From JADGNZ01 sp963715895 (lineage in GTDB: Bacteria; Acidobacteriota; Thermoanaerobaculia; Gp7-AA8), in NCBI GenBank assembly GCA_963715895.1, contig OY970284.1, positions 4,774,001 through 4,838,000 on the forward strand: 64,000 nt of DNA. Direction: 5' to 3'. Positions 34,352-42,357 of the stretch are shown in pieces. The position numbers and the translations under genes are program-made. The notes under the pieces are model-generated. The model was not told the origin of the DNA, made no database searches, and saw nothing but the letters and a program-made list of their open reading frames with translations. Position 1 is the first letter of the stretch; the number at the start of each line of letters is the position of its first letter.

Positions 34352-36730
34352 ATGACCTCCTTCGACCTGATCATCGTCGGTTCCGGGCCGGCGGGGCTTG
34401 CGGCGGCGTCCCACGCGCAGAGCAATGGGCTCTCCTACGCGCTGCTGGAGCGGACCGACCATCTGGCGGACACCATCGACGCCTACCAGGCCCGCAAGTA
34501 CGTGATGGCCGAGCCGATGCTGATTCCGGCTCGGGGGGAGGTGCCGTTCCAGGCGGGGTCGCGCGAATCGATCCTGGCGGCGTGGGGTGGGCACGTCAAA
34601 GAGAAGAAGCTCAACGTCCTCTTCAACGCCGAGGTCAAATCCATCAAGAAAGATGCTGGGCGGTTTCAGGTCGCCACCGCGAAGGGCGACAAGTTCGACG
34701 CCGCCAACGTCATCCTCGGCATGGGGACGCAGGGAAATCCGCGCAAACTCGGCGTACCGGGCGAAGACCTTCCCCACGTCCGCTACCGGCTCGTCGATCC
34801 GGCGGAGCATCGCGACCAGGACCTCCTCGTGGTCGGTGCCGGCGACTCCGCGCTCGAAATCGCTATCGCCCTGGCTGCTGAAAACCGCGTCGGACTGATC
34901 GTCCGAGGGACGGAGATCACCCGCGCCAACGACGTCCTGATCAAGGAGGTGCTCAGCCGGCAGGCCACGGGACAGATGACCGTCTACTTCAGCGCCAGCG
35001 TGAAGCAGGTCTATCCCGGCTATGCCGACCTCACCGTGCGCGGTGACGTCACGCGCGTGGCGGCGGAGCTGATCTTCCTCAAGCTCGGGGCCGACGCGCC
35101 GCGCAAATTCTTCGAGTCGATCGGCATCACCTACAGCGGCAGCGGCAAAGACTCGCGTCCCATCCTCAGCCAGGTCCACGAGTCGAGCGTGCCCGGGCTC
35201 TTCCTCATCGGCGCCGCCAGCGGGCGCGATCTCATCAAGCTGGGGATGAATCAGGGCTACGAGGTGGTCGAGCATCTGATGGGACGCGAGGTCGAGCCGG
35301 CCGACGAGGCGGTGCTGAAAGAGCGCCTGCCGTTCTGGGAAGGGACGGTGCGCGAGCGCATCGCCTTCCTGCGCACGCGCGTGCCCCTGCTGGCCGCGGC
35401 GGACGAGCAGCAGCTCCGCGAGACCTTCCTCTCCGCGCGCGTCCGCGAGTATGCGGACGGCGAGATCATCATCCGGCAGAACGACTACACGAACGACTTC
35501 CTCATCATCGCCGCCGGCCGCGTCGAGCTGTGGAAGAAGCCGGAGAAGACAAACACCGAGATCAAGATCGTCGAGCTGACGGCCGGCAACTTCTTCGGAG
35601 AGATGAGCCTCATCTCCGGACGCCGCCGCACCGCCACGGCCCGCGCGGTCGGAGCGACCCGCTTGATCGAGATCCCCCGCAAGGCAATCCTCAAGCTCCT
35701 CGGCGCAGCGCCGAGGGCCAAGGCACTCGTCGATCAGGCCTTCCTGCTGCGCGCCTTCGGCGGCTACCTCTTCCCCGGCATCCCCGAGTCGCAGCTCGGC
35801 GAGCTGGTGGAGCTGGCGGTGGTCAACAGCCTGGCCAAGGATGCGGTGGTCTTCCAGGAGGACACTCCGGCGGATGCCTTCTATCTCATCCGCAACGGCA
35901 TGGTGAAGATCTCCAAGAAGTCGGGCGAGAAAGAGGTGGTGCTGTCGTACCTCGTGGCCGGCAACTTCTTCGGCGAGGCGGCCCTTTTCTCCGACACCGA
36001 CCGGACGGCCACGGTGACGACGATCTTCCCGTCCGATCTGATCAAGCTCTCCAAGCGCGACTTCAACAACTTCCTGGCCGCCCATCCCGAGCTGCGCGAG
36101 GCGCCGCTGCGCAAGCTCGAGGAGCGCCGCATCGCCTCGCTCATCGCCGACGCCACCCCCGGCTCGGGCAACATCCTCAACGATCTGATCCGCGAGGAAG
36201 TGGTGATGGGGACGCAGACGCTCATCATCGACGAGCACAAATGCATCCGCTGCGGGAACTGCATCGCCGGCTGCGAAGGGGTTCACCGGGACGGACAGGC
36301 GCGCCTCTCTCTAACCGGGATCAAGTTCTACAACCTGCTGGCGCCGAATTCCTGCTGGCAGTGCGAGAACCCGATGTGCATGCTGGACTGCCCGCCCGAC
36401 GCCATCGTGCGCGACCCGCGCGGCGAGGTGTACATCAAGAGCAATTGCATCGGCTGCGGCAACTGCGAGCGCAATTGTCCTTATGGCAACATTTTCATGA
36501 TCCATAAGGAGCCCAAGAAGACGATTTTCTCCTGGGTGGCCTCGCTGTTCGGCAAAGGCCATGAGAACGAGATCGAGCAGACCGTGGCGGTGAAGTGCGA
36601 CCTCTGCCGCGAGATCTCCGGCGGGCCGGCGTGCGTGCGGAGTTGTCCAACGGGAGCGGCCATCCGGTTGACGCCGGAGGAGTATCGGTCGACGTTGGAG
36701 GAGTTGGTGATTACGCGCGGGGAGAGGTAG
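34352..36730 (+). CDS. FAD oxidoreductase fused to two cyclic-nucleotide domains and a 16-Cys ferredoxin module
   Basis: 792 residues. The N-terminal third is a two-dinucleotide flavoprotein: FAD site 'FDLIIVGSGPAGLAAASHA' and NAD(P) site 'LLVVGAGDSALEIAIALAAE'. The thioredoxin-reductase CxxC is missing, so it is closer to YpdA/ferredoxin-NADP reductase types. Two cNMP-binding domains follow (about 350-460 and 475-590) with phosphate-binding cassettes 'NFFGEMSLISGRRRTATARA' and 'NFFGEAALFSDTDRTATVTT', both keeping the Arg. The C terminus has four Cys groups: 'CIRCGNCIAGC', 'CWQCENPMCMLDC', 'CIGCGNCERNC' and 'CDLCREISGGPACVRSC', as in DmsB-type proteins with four [4Fe-4S] clusters. No signal peptide, so cytoplasmic. 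First gene of the cytochrome cluster. Confidence 0.92.
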   Translation: MTSFDLIIVGSGPAGLAAASHAQSNGLSYALLERTDHLADTIDAYQARKYVMAEPMLIPARGEVPFQAGSRESILAAWGGHVKEKKLNVLFNAEVKSIKKDAGRFQVATAKGDKFDAANVILGMGTQGNPRKLGVPGEDLPHVRYRLVDPAEHRDQDLLVVGAGDSALEIAIALAAENRVGLIVRGTEITRANDVLIKEVLSRQATGQMTVYFSASVKQVYPGYADLTVRGDVTRVAAELIFLKLGADAPRKFFESIGITYSGSGKDSRPILSQVHESSVPGLFLIGAASGRDLIKLGMNQGYEVVEHLMGREVEPADEAVLKERLPFWEGTVRERIAFLRTRVPLLAAADEQQLRETFLSARVREYADGEIIIRQNDYTNDFLIIAAGRVELWKKPEKTNTEIKIVELTAGNFFGEMSLISGRRRTATARAVGATRLIEIPRKAILKLLGAAPRAKALVDQAFLLRAFGGYLFPGIPESQLGELVELAVVNSLAKDAVVFQEDTPADAFYLIRNGMVKISKKSGEKEVVLSYLVAGNFFGEAALFSDTDRTATVTTIFPSDLIKLSKRDFNNFLAAHPELREAPLRKLEERRIASLIADATPGSGNILNDLIREEVVMGTQTLIIDEHKCIRCGNCIAGCEGVHRDGQARLSLTGIKFYNLLAPNSCWQCENPMCMLDCPPDAIVRDPRGEVYIKSNCIGCGNCERNCPYGNIFMIHKEPKKTIFSWVASLFGKGHENEIEQTVAVKCDLCREISGGPACVRSCPTGAAIRLTPEEYRSTLEELVITRGER

Positions 36731-36736
36731 GGATGC

Positions 36737-36833
36737 AATGTTGAATGTTGAATGTTCAATGTTGAATGTTGAATGGACGGGAGACGGTCGCCTCCATTCA
36801 ACATTGAACATTCAACATTCAACATTCAACATT
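36737..36833. repeat. Long inverted repeat of ATGTTGAATG words
   Basis: A 40-base arm at 36737-36776 built of AATGTTGA words pairs with 36794-36833 built of TCAACATT words; the order of one word differs, so pairing is near-perfect. It starts 6 bases after the flavoprotein stop codon and ends 20 bases before the cytochrome b start. Base composition (AT-rich) differs sharply from the genes around it. Confidence 0.9.
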
Positions 36834-36853
36834 CGCCTTTCTCAGAGGCGTAC

Positions 36854-37687
36854 ATGCCAATAGCACGAAGCGGCGTCCTCTGGCGCCGGATCTTCTTTCT
36901 TCTGCTCCTCGCCTTCACCGCGACCTTCATCTGGTACAAGAACCACGAATATCCGCACGGCGGCTCGCGATGGGGGTTGTTTTACGGGATCGTCGGCTTT
37001 TTCCTCTGCTATCTCCTGGCGTTCTTTGGAATCCGCAAGCGCTGGTACCGCTCGACGTTCGGCACCCTCGAACAATGGATGCAATCACACATTTACCTCG
37101 GCATCCTGGTGCTGGTCATCCTCATTTATCACACGGGCGGACGATTTAACGACAAGATCGCCGTTGCCACGTTGATTCTGGTGGCCATTGTGGTATCGAG
37201 CGGGGTGTTGGGCGCGATTCTCTATGTGACCGTGCCGCGATTGTTAACCGAGGTTGAATCGAACCTGACGGTGGACGAGATATCGGAGCAGCTCAATCAA
37301 CTCGCCAAACAGATGGCCCGTATTGCGTCGGGACGGTCGGCGCCATTTCAACGCATTTACAGCCAATTGATCCGCGAAGGCGAGCCGGGATGGCTGGCCG
37401 GCTGGCGTCTGCTCTTCGCGCGGATGCGACGCGGTCCCGCGCCTATGGCTGGAGAGTGGACCAACCTCCTCAGCCTGGTGCAGAAGGACGAACAGGAAGA
37501 GCTTCGTCAGCTGCTGGTCGTATCGCGGCAGCGAAAAGAGCTGCTGATCCGACTCATTTACCAGCAGCGCTACAAGAACGTCCTGGAGTTCTGGCTCTAC
37601 ATTCACATCCCATTCACGATTCTGCTGTTGCTGTTCGCGATCATCCACGTCGTGGCGGTGTTTTACTACGGGAGGGTCGCGTGGTGA
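36854..37687 (+). CDS. b-type cytochrome-like membrane protein
   Basis: The 277-residue protein has about five membrane helices. Two carry His pairs 14 residues apart: 'SHIYLGILVLVILIYH' and 'IHIPFTILLLLFAIIH'. This spacing in two facing helices is what binds two b haems across a membrane. A cytoplasmic or periplasmic helical segment of about 110 residues (150-250) lies between them. Family not recognised with certainty; ferric-reductase or fumarate-reductase-type cytochrome b are the nearest patterns. Placed between the FeS flavoprotein and the ten-haem protein, it is the obvious membrane link. Confidence 0.8.
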   Translation: MPIARSGVLWRRIFFLLLLAFTATFIWYKNHEYPHGGSRWGLFYGIVGFFLCYLLAFFGIRKRWYRSTFGTLEQWMQSHIYLGILVLVILIYHTGGRFNDKIAVATLILVAIVVSSGVLGAILYVTVPRLLTEVESNLTVDEISEQLNQLAKQMARIASGRSAPFQRIYSQLIREGEPGWLAGWRLLFARMRRGPAPMAGEWTNLLSLVQKDEQEELRQLLVVSRQRKELLIRLIYQQRYKNVLEFWLYIHIPFTILLLLFAIIHVVAVFYYGRVAW

Positions 37688-37819
37688 GGGACTCTCTACG
37701 ATTCCGCCCTCTAAATCCATCCGTTCCATTCCCTCTCGACGGAAGGGCGTGGCAAGAAATTCAACTGCACCGTGAGATTTCTCATACTCTGACTGGAATC
37801 GTCGGCACCCTGTTACACG

Positions 37820-38003
37820 TCGAGAGCCTTCTCCCCCGCGGTTTTTTGCGGGGGAGAAGGTGCCGACAGGCGGATGAGGGGGCGCTTGGCAGGATGAGTC
37901 GCTATTTCCAGAGGAGTAACAAGGCATGCTGCTCAGCGCCCCCCTCATCCGCCTTCGGCACCTTCTCCCCCCGCAAAAAACCGCGGGGGGAGAAGGCTCT
38001 CGA
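37820..38003. repeat. Long inverted repeat with nested hairpins
   Basis: The arms 37820-37886 and 37935-38003 are nearly perfect reverse complements (about 66 bp), and each arm itself folds: CCTTCTCCCCCGCGG, TTTTTT, GCGGGGGAGAAGG. A 48-base spacer separates the arms. It occupies most of the 403 bases between the cytochrome b and the FHA-cytochrome gene; the rest shows nothing recognisable. Confidence 0.9.
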
Positions 38004-38090
38004 TGAAAAAGCCTGGGTAGAGGCTCAACAGGACCACGAGAAAGGTAGGGGCCAGCTACACCGGGCCGAACACCCGCGGGTGGCCACCCC

Positions 38091-40322
38091 ATGAGTTTCG
38101 TCATCCAGCGCGCTTCGGGGCGCGGGCTGGCGCTGACGCAGGTGCGGCGCGATCTGCTCCGCATCGGGCGGGGGACGAATGCCGAGCTGCGCTCGGAGAA
38201 TCCTGCCGTGGCCCTCGAGCATGCCGTCATCGAAGGCGACGCCAACGGCTTCACCGTCACCGACAAAGGGAGCATCACCGGCACGTACGTCAATCGCCGG
38301 CCGGTGGAGACGGCGCGGCTGGCCAGGGGCGACGTCATCGAGATCGGCGACCTGCGCATCGAGGTACAGGTTCTCGAGCCGGGCAAGCCGCTCTTCGTCC
38401 GCGTCAGCACGACGTCATCCGTGGCGGGGGTATTCGCCGGCGATGACGAGGAGATCGTCCAGGGCGCGGGAGCCCGCGGCGGCGCGGTCAAGGCGCGGAA
38501 GATCGACTACGCCGACGCCTTTCGTCTCAAGCGCGCCTGGCTGACCAAGCTCTCGCTCATCGCCATCCTTCTGATCGTCGCGTTCCTTGTTGTGGCCGAG
38601 GTCACCAAACCGGAGAAACAGAACGCGTTCATGCCGGGAGGGATCTCGTCGGCGCACGCGCGGGCGAAAGATCCCAGAACCGGCGAGTTGATCGGCAACA
38701 ACTGCCGCGCATGTCACAACCCGTGGCGCGGCGTTTCCGACACGAGCTGCACCGAATGTCACGGCAGACTGCCGCATGCGGAGAACCAGATCGGCGCTCC
38801 GGCATGCGCCGACTGCCACTCCGAGCATCGCGGCTTCGCCAAACTGGCCGCGGCCGCGGACGCCACCTGCATCTCCTGCCACGGCGACATCGCCGCTCAT
38901 GTCAAGGATCCGGCCGCCCTGGCGACGAAACCGAAAGAGATCCTCCACATCCTCTCCTTCGGCGGCCAACATCCCGACTTCACGCCGCGGAGCGATCCCG
39001 ACACCCTTCTCTTCAACCACGCCCTCCACCTCAAGGCGGGTGGCGTGTTCAACGGAGAAGGACGCCGCGAAGAACTTCAGTGCACGCAATGCCACAAGCT
39101 CGTCGAGACGAAGGGGAAAGTCGATCCCGCTCCGATCAGCTTCAAGAGCCACTGCCAGCGCTGCCACAAACTGACGTTCGATCCGCGCTTCCCTAACGTC
39201 GAAGTGCCGCATGGAGGCGATCCCGCCGACGTCTACGGCTTCGTCCTGGCCACCTACGCCGGCAACCGCGACATCATCGGCAAGAGTCCGGAAGAGGTCC
39301 GGCGCATTCTGACGCTGCGGCCGCCGTCGACTCCCGACCAGGGAGCGGTGCTCAACGCCGAGCAGGTCGTCAAGGTCAAATGCAGCAAGTGCCACATCCT
39401 CCAGCGCTCCGGCACCCGTCTGGCCGCGAAGACGCCCGAGATCCCGGCGCGCTGGTTCCTGAAGGCGAAATTCACGCACACGCCGCACCGCACCCTTTCG
39501 TGCGAGTCGTGTCACGAAAATGTCCGTCAGAGCACCAATACGTCAGACGTGCTGATGCCTGTGCGCAAAGATTGCACCGGATGCCACGGCGGGCAGTCGG
39601 CCAAAACATCCAGTAGCTGCGCGACCTGTCATGAGTATCATGAGCATTCGAAGGTCTTGTTGACGAAATTGGGGGCTTCCTCCGGGAAAGGAACGCCTCT
39701 TGCCCCGAAGGAACATGGAGGCGGATCCCGGATGATCGAGACGGTTCTTCTGTGGGCCATCGTCCTGTTACTGCTGGTGGTGCTCGTGCCGGCAGGGTTG
39801 GCGCTGGTCCAGCGTATCCGGGCCGGCGAGCTCGATCGCGCCGCGGGCGTGCGCGCCGCGGCCGCGCAGCAGGCGCCGACAGCGAAGATTCCGCCGCTGC
39901 AGGGTTCCGAGACGCCGTCGGCTCCGCCGCCCGCCGCGCCGGCGAAGGCGCCGGACATCACGAAGATGGCTCCCGTCCCCACCGCCCCGGCGGAAGGATC
40001 GACGGTGATGGTGCAGTGGTATGGCCTCCTGCAGTGCACCGGCGGCGCGCTGGAAGGACAGCGCTTCGTCATCGAAGAAGGCGGCCTCTACATCGGCCGC
40101 GATCCGGCCATGTCGCAGGTGGCCATCTCGGACAAACGCATCTCCAAACGGCACGTGCGGATCATTCCGCGTGATGGTAAGGTAATGGCCATCGATCAGA
40201 ACTCGACGAACGGTACGTTCCTCGGCAAGGCCGGCGGCGAGCGGATCACCGAGGTACAGCTCAAACGGGGAGACGTTCTCGTCCTGGCCGACAACGCGGC
40301 CACGTTTGTGTACCAGATATAG
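38091..40322 (+). CDS. FHA - ten-haem cytochrome c - FHA membrane protein
   Basis: 743 residues. Order: N-terminal FHA-like domain (about 20-95, 'LLRIGRGTNAELRS', 'ITGTYVNRRPVE', degenerate at the Ser position); membrane helix 151-170; a region with ten CxxCH haem motifs (CRACH 205, CTECH 220, CADCH 239, CISCH 260, CTQCH 331, CQRCH 355, CSKCH 431, CESCH 471, CTGCH 495, CATCH 510); membrane helix 549-572; Pro/Ala linker; and a canonical C-terminal FHA domain ('LYIGRDPAMSQVAI', 'ISKRHVRI', 'NSTNGTFLG'). Both FHA domains would be cytoplasmic with the haem part in the periplasm. I know of no described protein with this order. It likely takes electrons from the cytochrome b. Confidence 0.93.
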   Translation: MSFVIQRASGRGLALTQVRRDLLRIGRGTNAELRSENPAVALEHAVIEGDANGFTVTDKGSITGTYVNRRPVETARLARGDVIEIGDLRIEVQVLEPGKPLFVRVSTTSSVAGVFAGDDEEIVQGAGARGGAVKARKIDYADAFRLKRAWLTKLSLIAILLIVAFLVVAEVTKPEKQNAFMPGGISSAHARAKDPRTGELIGNNCRACHNPWRGVSDTSCTECHGRLPHAENQIGAPACADCHSEHRGFAKLAAAADATCISCHGDIAAHVKDPAALATKPKEILHILSFGGQHPDFTPRSDPDTLLFNHALHLKAGGVFNGEGRREELQCTQCHKLVETKGKVDPAPISFKSHCQRCHKLTFDPRFPNVEVPHGGDPADVYGFVLATYAGNRDIIGKSPEEVRRILTLRPPSTPDQGAVLNAEQVVKVKCSKCHILQRSGTRLAAKTPEIPARWFLKAKFTHTPHRTLSCESCHENVRQSTNTSDVLMPVRKDCTGCHGGQSAKTSSSCATCHEYHEHSKVLLTKLGASSGKGTPLAPKEHGGGSRMIETVLLWAIVLLLLVVLVPAGLALVQRIRAGELDRAAGVRAAAAQQAPTAKIPPLQGSETPSAPPPAAPAKAPDITKMAPVPTAPAEGSTVMVQWYGLLQCTGGALEGQRFVIEEGGLYIGRDPAMSQVAISDKRISKRHVRIIPRDGKVMAIDQNSTNGTFLGKAGGERITEVQLKRGDVLVLADNAATFVYQI

Positions 40323-40345
40323 CGAAGGGTGGAGGGAGACCGCGG

Positions 40346-42169
40346 ATGCGCTCCGGTGTCACGTCGATCCTCATGATTCTCGTCGCCACGGCCTGCCTGG
40401 CGCAGGGCCGCACGATCGGACGGCGCGACAGGGCGTTGGCGACCACTCCCGATCCCCCTTCGTGCGCCATCCCTCTGAACGCGGCCCTTCCCGACGTCTG
40501 CACCGACGGCGCGATCGGCCTCGGGACGCCGGAGCCATTCAGCGCCATTTCGAAAGCCGAGGCGATTGAGATCGTCAAGGCGGCGGCGACGGCGCTTGCC
40601 GGCGACACCGCCACCATCGCCATCGTCGACCGTACCGGCCGTCCGGTGGCGTTGTTCCGGCAAGCCAACGCCAACCCTGCCAACGATGACGTCGCCCTCG
40701 GCGTGGCCCGCACCGCCGCCTTCTTCAGCAACAGCCAGGCGCCGCTTTCCTCGCGCACGGTGCGCACCATTTCTCAAGTGCACTTCCCACCAGGCGTGGT
40801 CAACACGCCGGTCGGCGCTCTGTACGGGATCGAACAGTCGAACCGCGGATGCGATGTAAACGTGCTGTGGAACACGAATCAGTGCGTTCCGCGAGCGAAG
40901 TCGATCGGACAGTTCGCCGCCTTCACCGGCGCGCCGAAGCCCTGCCCGATCACTGATCGCTCCGGCTGCGGCCCCGGTCTCATCACCGGGAAAATCCTGC
41001 CGGACGATGCGCCGTATCCGCAGGAAGTCGATACCCGTCCCGTCAACGCCGGCGGCATCCCGCTCTACCGCGTTCTCGACACCAGTGCCGTCAAGCAGGG
41101 GATCGCCCGCACCGGAAAGCTGCTCGGCGCGATCGGCGTCACCGGCATCCCCGGCGATCCACAGCTCGCCGAATTCGCCGCCGTTACCGGCGCCTTTGGT
41201 CCGCTCAACGCCGGCGTGGCGCCGATCATCCCGCTGCCGAACTATCCGCTGCCGCAGCCGCAGAACGTCTTCATCGACGGAATCCGCCTGCCGTTCATCG
41301 GGCCGGATCAACAGCTGAAGTTCAATGCAGACGGACTGCCGATCGGTCTCCAGCAACTGCCCGGCACCTCGCCAGGTTCAGCCGCGGGATTTACCGCGGG
41401 CACCTTCGTCTACGGACCCTTTAACGGCGGCTGCCCGCCGAACGGCTATCTCGTCGGTCCCAACGCCAGCGTGCTGCCGGGCGGGCTGACGGCATCGGCG
41501 GTCGACGCCATCGTGCAGCGCGCCGTCGCGGCGGCCAGGCGCACCCGCGCTCAGGTGCGCCTCCCACTCAACAGCTACACCCGCATGATCATCTCCGTAG
41601 CCGACACCGACGGAACGATCCTGGCGCACTACCGGATGCCCGACTCCCTCTTCGACGCCGTCGACGTCGTCCTGGCGAAAGCGCGCAACGTCGCCTACGT
41701 CAACGGCAGCGATCCGAACGTCCGCAACGATCTTCCCGGCATTCCCGCCGGCTATTGGGTAACCGGGCGCACGATCGGTTTCGGTGCGCAGCCGCTCTAT
41801 CCGCCGGGCATCGATTCGCAGGCATTCGATGTCGGTCCCGGGCCGTGGTACTCCACTCTCTTTCTGCCAAACATCGCCAAGCCGTGCAGCCAGGGATCGC
41901 AGGCGCCGAACGCCAACCAGAACGGCGTCACATTCTTCGGCGGATCCACGCCGCTCGTCGACAACGGCAAACTCGTCGGTGGTCTCGGCGTCAGCGGCGA
42001 CGGTATCGAGCAGGACGACTATGTCACCTACCTCGGCGCGGGCCCTCTCCTTCCGCCGACCGACAAATGGGCCGATCAGCTCAATGTCAACGGCGCCCGT
42101 CTGCCGATGTTCAAGTTCCCCCGGAGCCCCGAAGGAGTCACGGAGTGCGGGGGGAAGCCGTGTTCGTAG
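40346..42169 (+). CDS. Secreted protein with two GlcG/HbpS-type domains
   Basis: 607 residues with a signal peptide ('SILMILVATACLAQG'). Two GlcG/HbpS (DUF336) units are visible: 'ISKAEAIEIVKAAATALAGD' with 'IAIVDRTGRPVALFRQAN' near residue 75, and 'LTASAVDAIVQRAVAAARRT' with 'ISVADTDGTILAHYRMPDSL' near residue 385. HbpS binds haem and responds to redox stress in Streptomyces; other members are cofactor-linked accessory proteins. The C terminus 'GGSTPLVDNGKLVGGLGVSG' is also typical. GGAGGGAG precedes the ATG. In this cluster it may handle haem or act as an extracytoplasmic redox partner. Confidence 0.87.
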   Translation: MRSGVTSILMILVATACLAQGRTIGRRDRALATTPDPPSCAIPLNAALPDVCTDGAIGLGTPEPFSAISKAEAIEIVKAAATALAGDTATIAIVDRTGRPVALFRQANANPANDDVALGVARTAAFFSNSQAPLSSRTVRTISQVHFPPGVVNTPVGALYGIEQSNRGCDVNVLWNTNQCVPRAKSIGQFAAFTGAPKPCPITDRSGCGPGLITGKILPDDAPYPQEVDTRPVNAGGIPLYRVLDTSAVKQGIARTGKLLGAIGVTGIPGDPQLAEFAAVTGAFGPLNAGVAPIIPLPNYPLPQPQNVFIDGIRLPFIGPDQQLKFNADGLPIGLQQLPGTSPGSAAGFTAGTFVYGPFNGGCPPNGYLVGPNASVLPGGLTASAVDAIVQRAVAAARRTRAQVRLPLNSYTRMIISVADTDGTILAHYRMPDSLFDAVDVVLAKARNVAYVNGSDPNVRNDLPGIPAGYWVTGRTIGFGAQPLYPPGIDSQAFDVGPGPWYSTLFLPNIAKPCSQGSQAPNANQNGVTFFGGSTPLVDNGKLVGGLGVSGDGIEQDDYVTYLGAGPLLPPTDKWADQLNVNGARLPMFKFPRSPEGVTECGGKPCS

Positions 42170-42185
42170 GGCGTAACGCAACGCT

Positions 42186-42355
42186 ACGTAGGTCGGACTC
42201 ACGTAGGTCGGACTCACGTAGGTCGGACTCACGTAGGTCGGACTCTCTAGTCCGACCGGCGCTTGGGAGATCGGTAATTGATAACCCGCCTGTAGTTCAG
42301 AGCCGCGCAAGAACCGGTCGGACTAGAGAGTCCGACCTACGTGAGTCCGACCTAC
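42186..42355. repeat. 15-bp tandem repeats in a long inverted repeat
   Basis: Four copies of ACGTAGGTCGGACTC at 42186-42245 run into a hairpin GGTCGGACT-CTCT-AGTCCGACC (42237-42257). A right arm at 42315-42355 is the reverse complement of 42217-42257. It begins 16 bases after the HbpS-like gene and ends at the start of the barrel gene. Confidence 0.93.
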
Positions 42356-42357
42356 GT

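Noticed and set aside
34352..35300. Thioredoxin reductase
   Set aside because: FAD and NAD sites fit, but the redox-active CxxC is absent and the rest of the chain is cNMP and FeS domains.
34289..36286. Long minus-strand open frame opposite the flavoprotein gene
   Set aside because: It mirrors the codon structure of the real gene on the plus strand, as is common in GC-rich DNA, and shows no domain.
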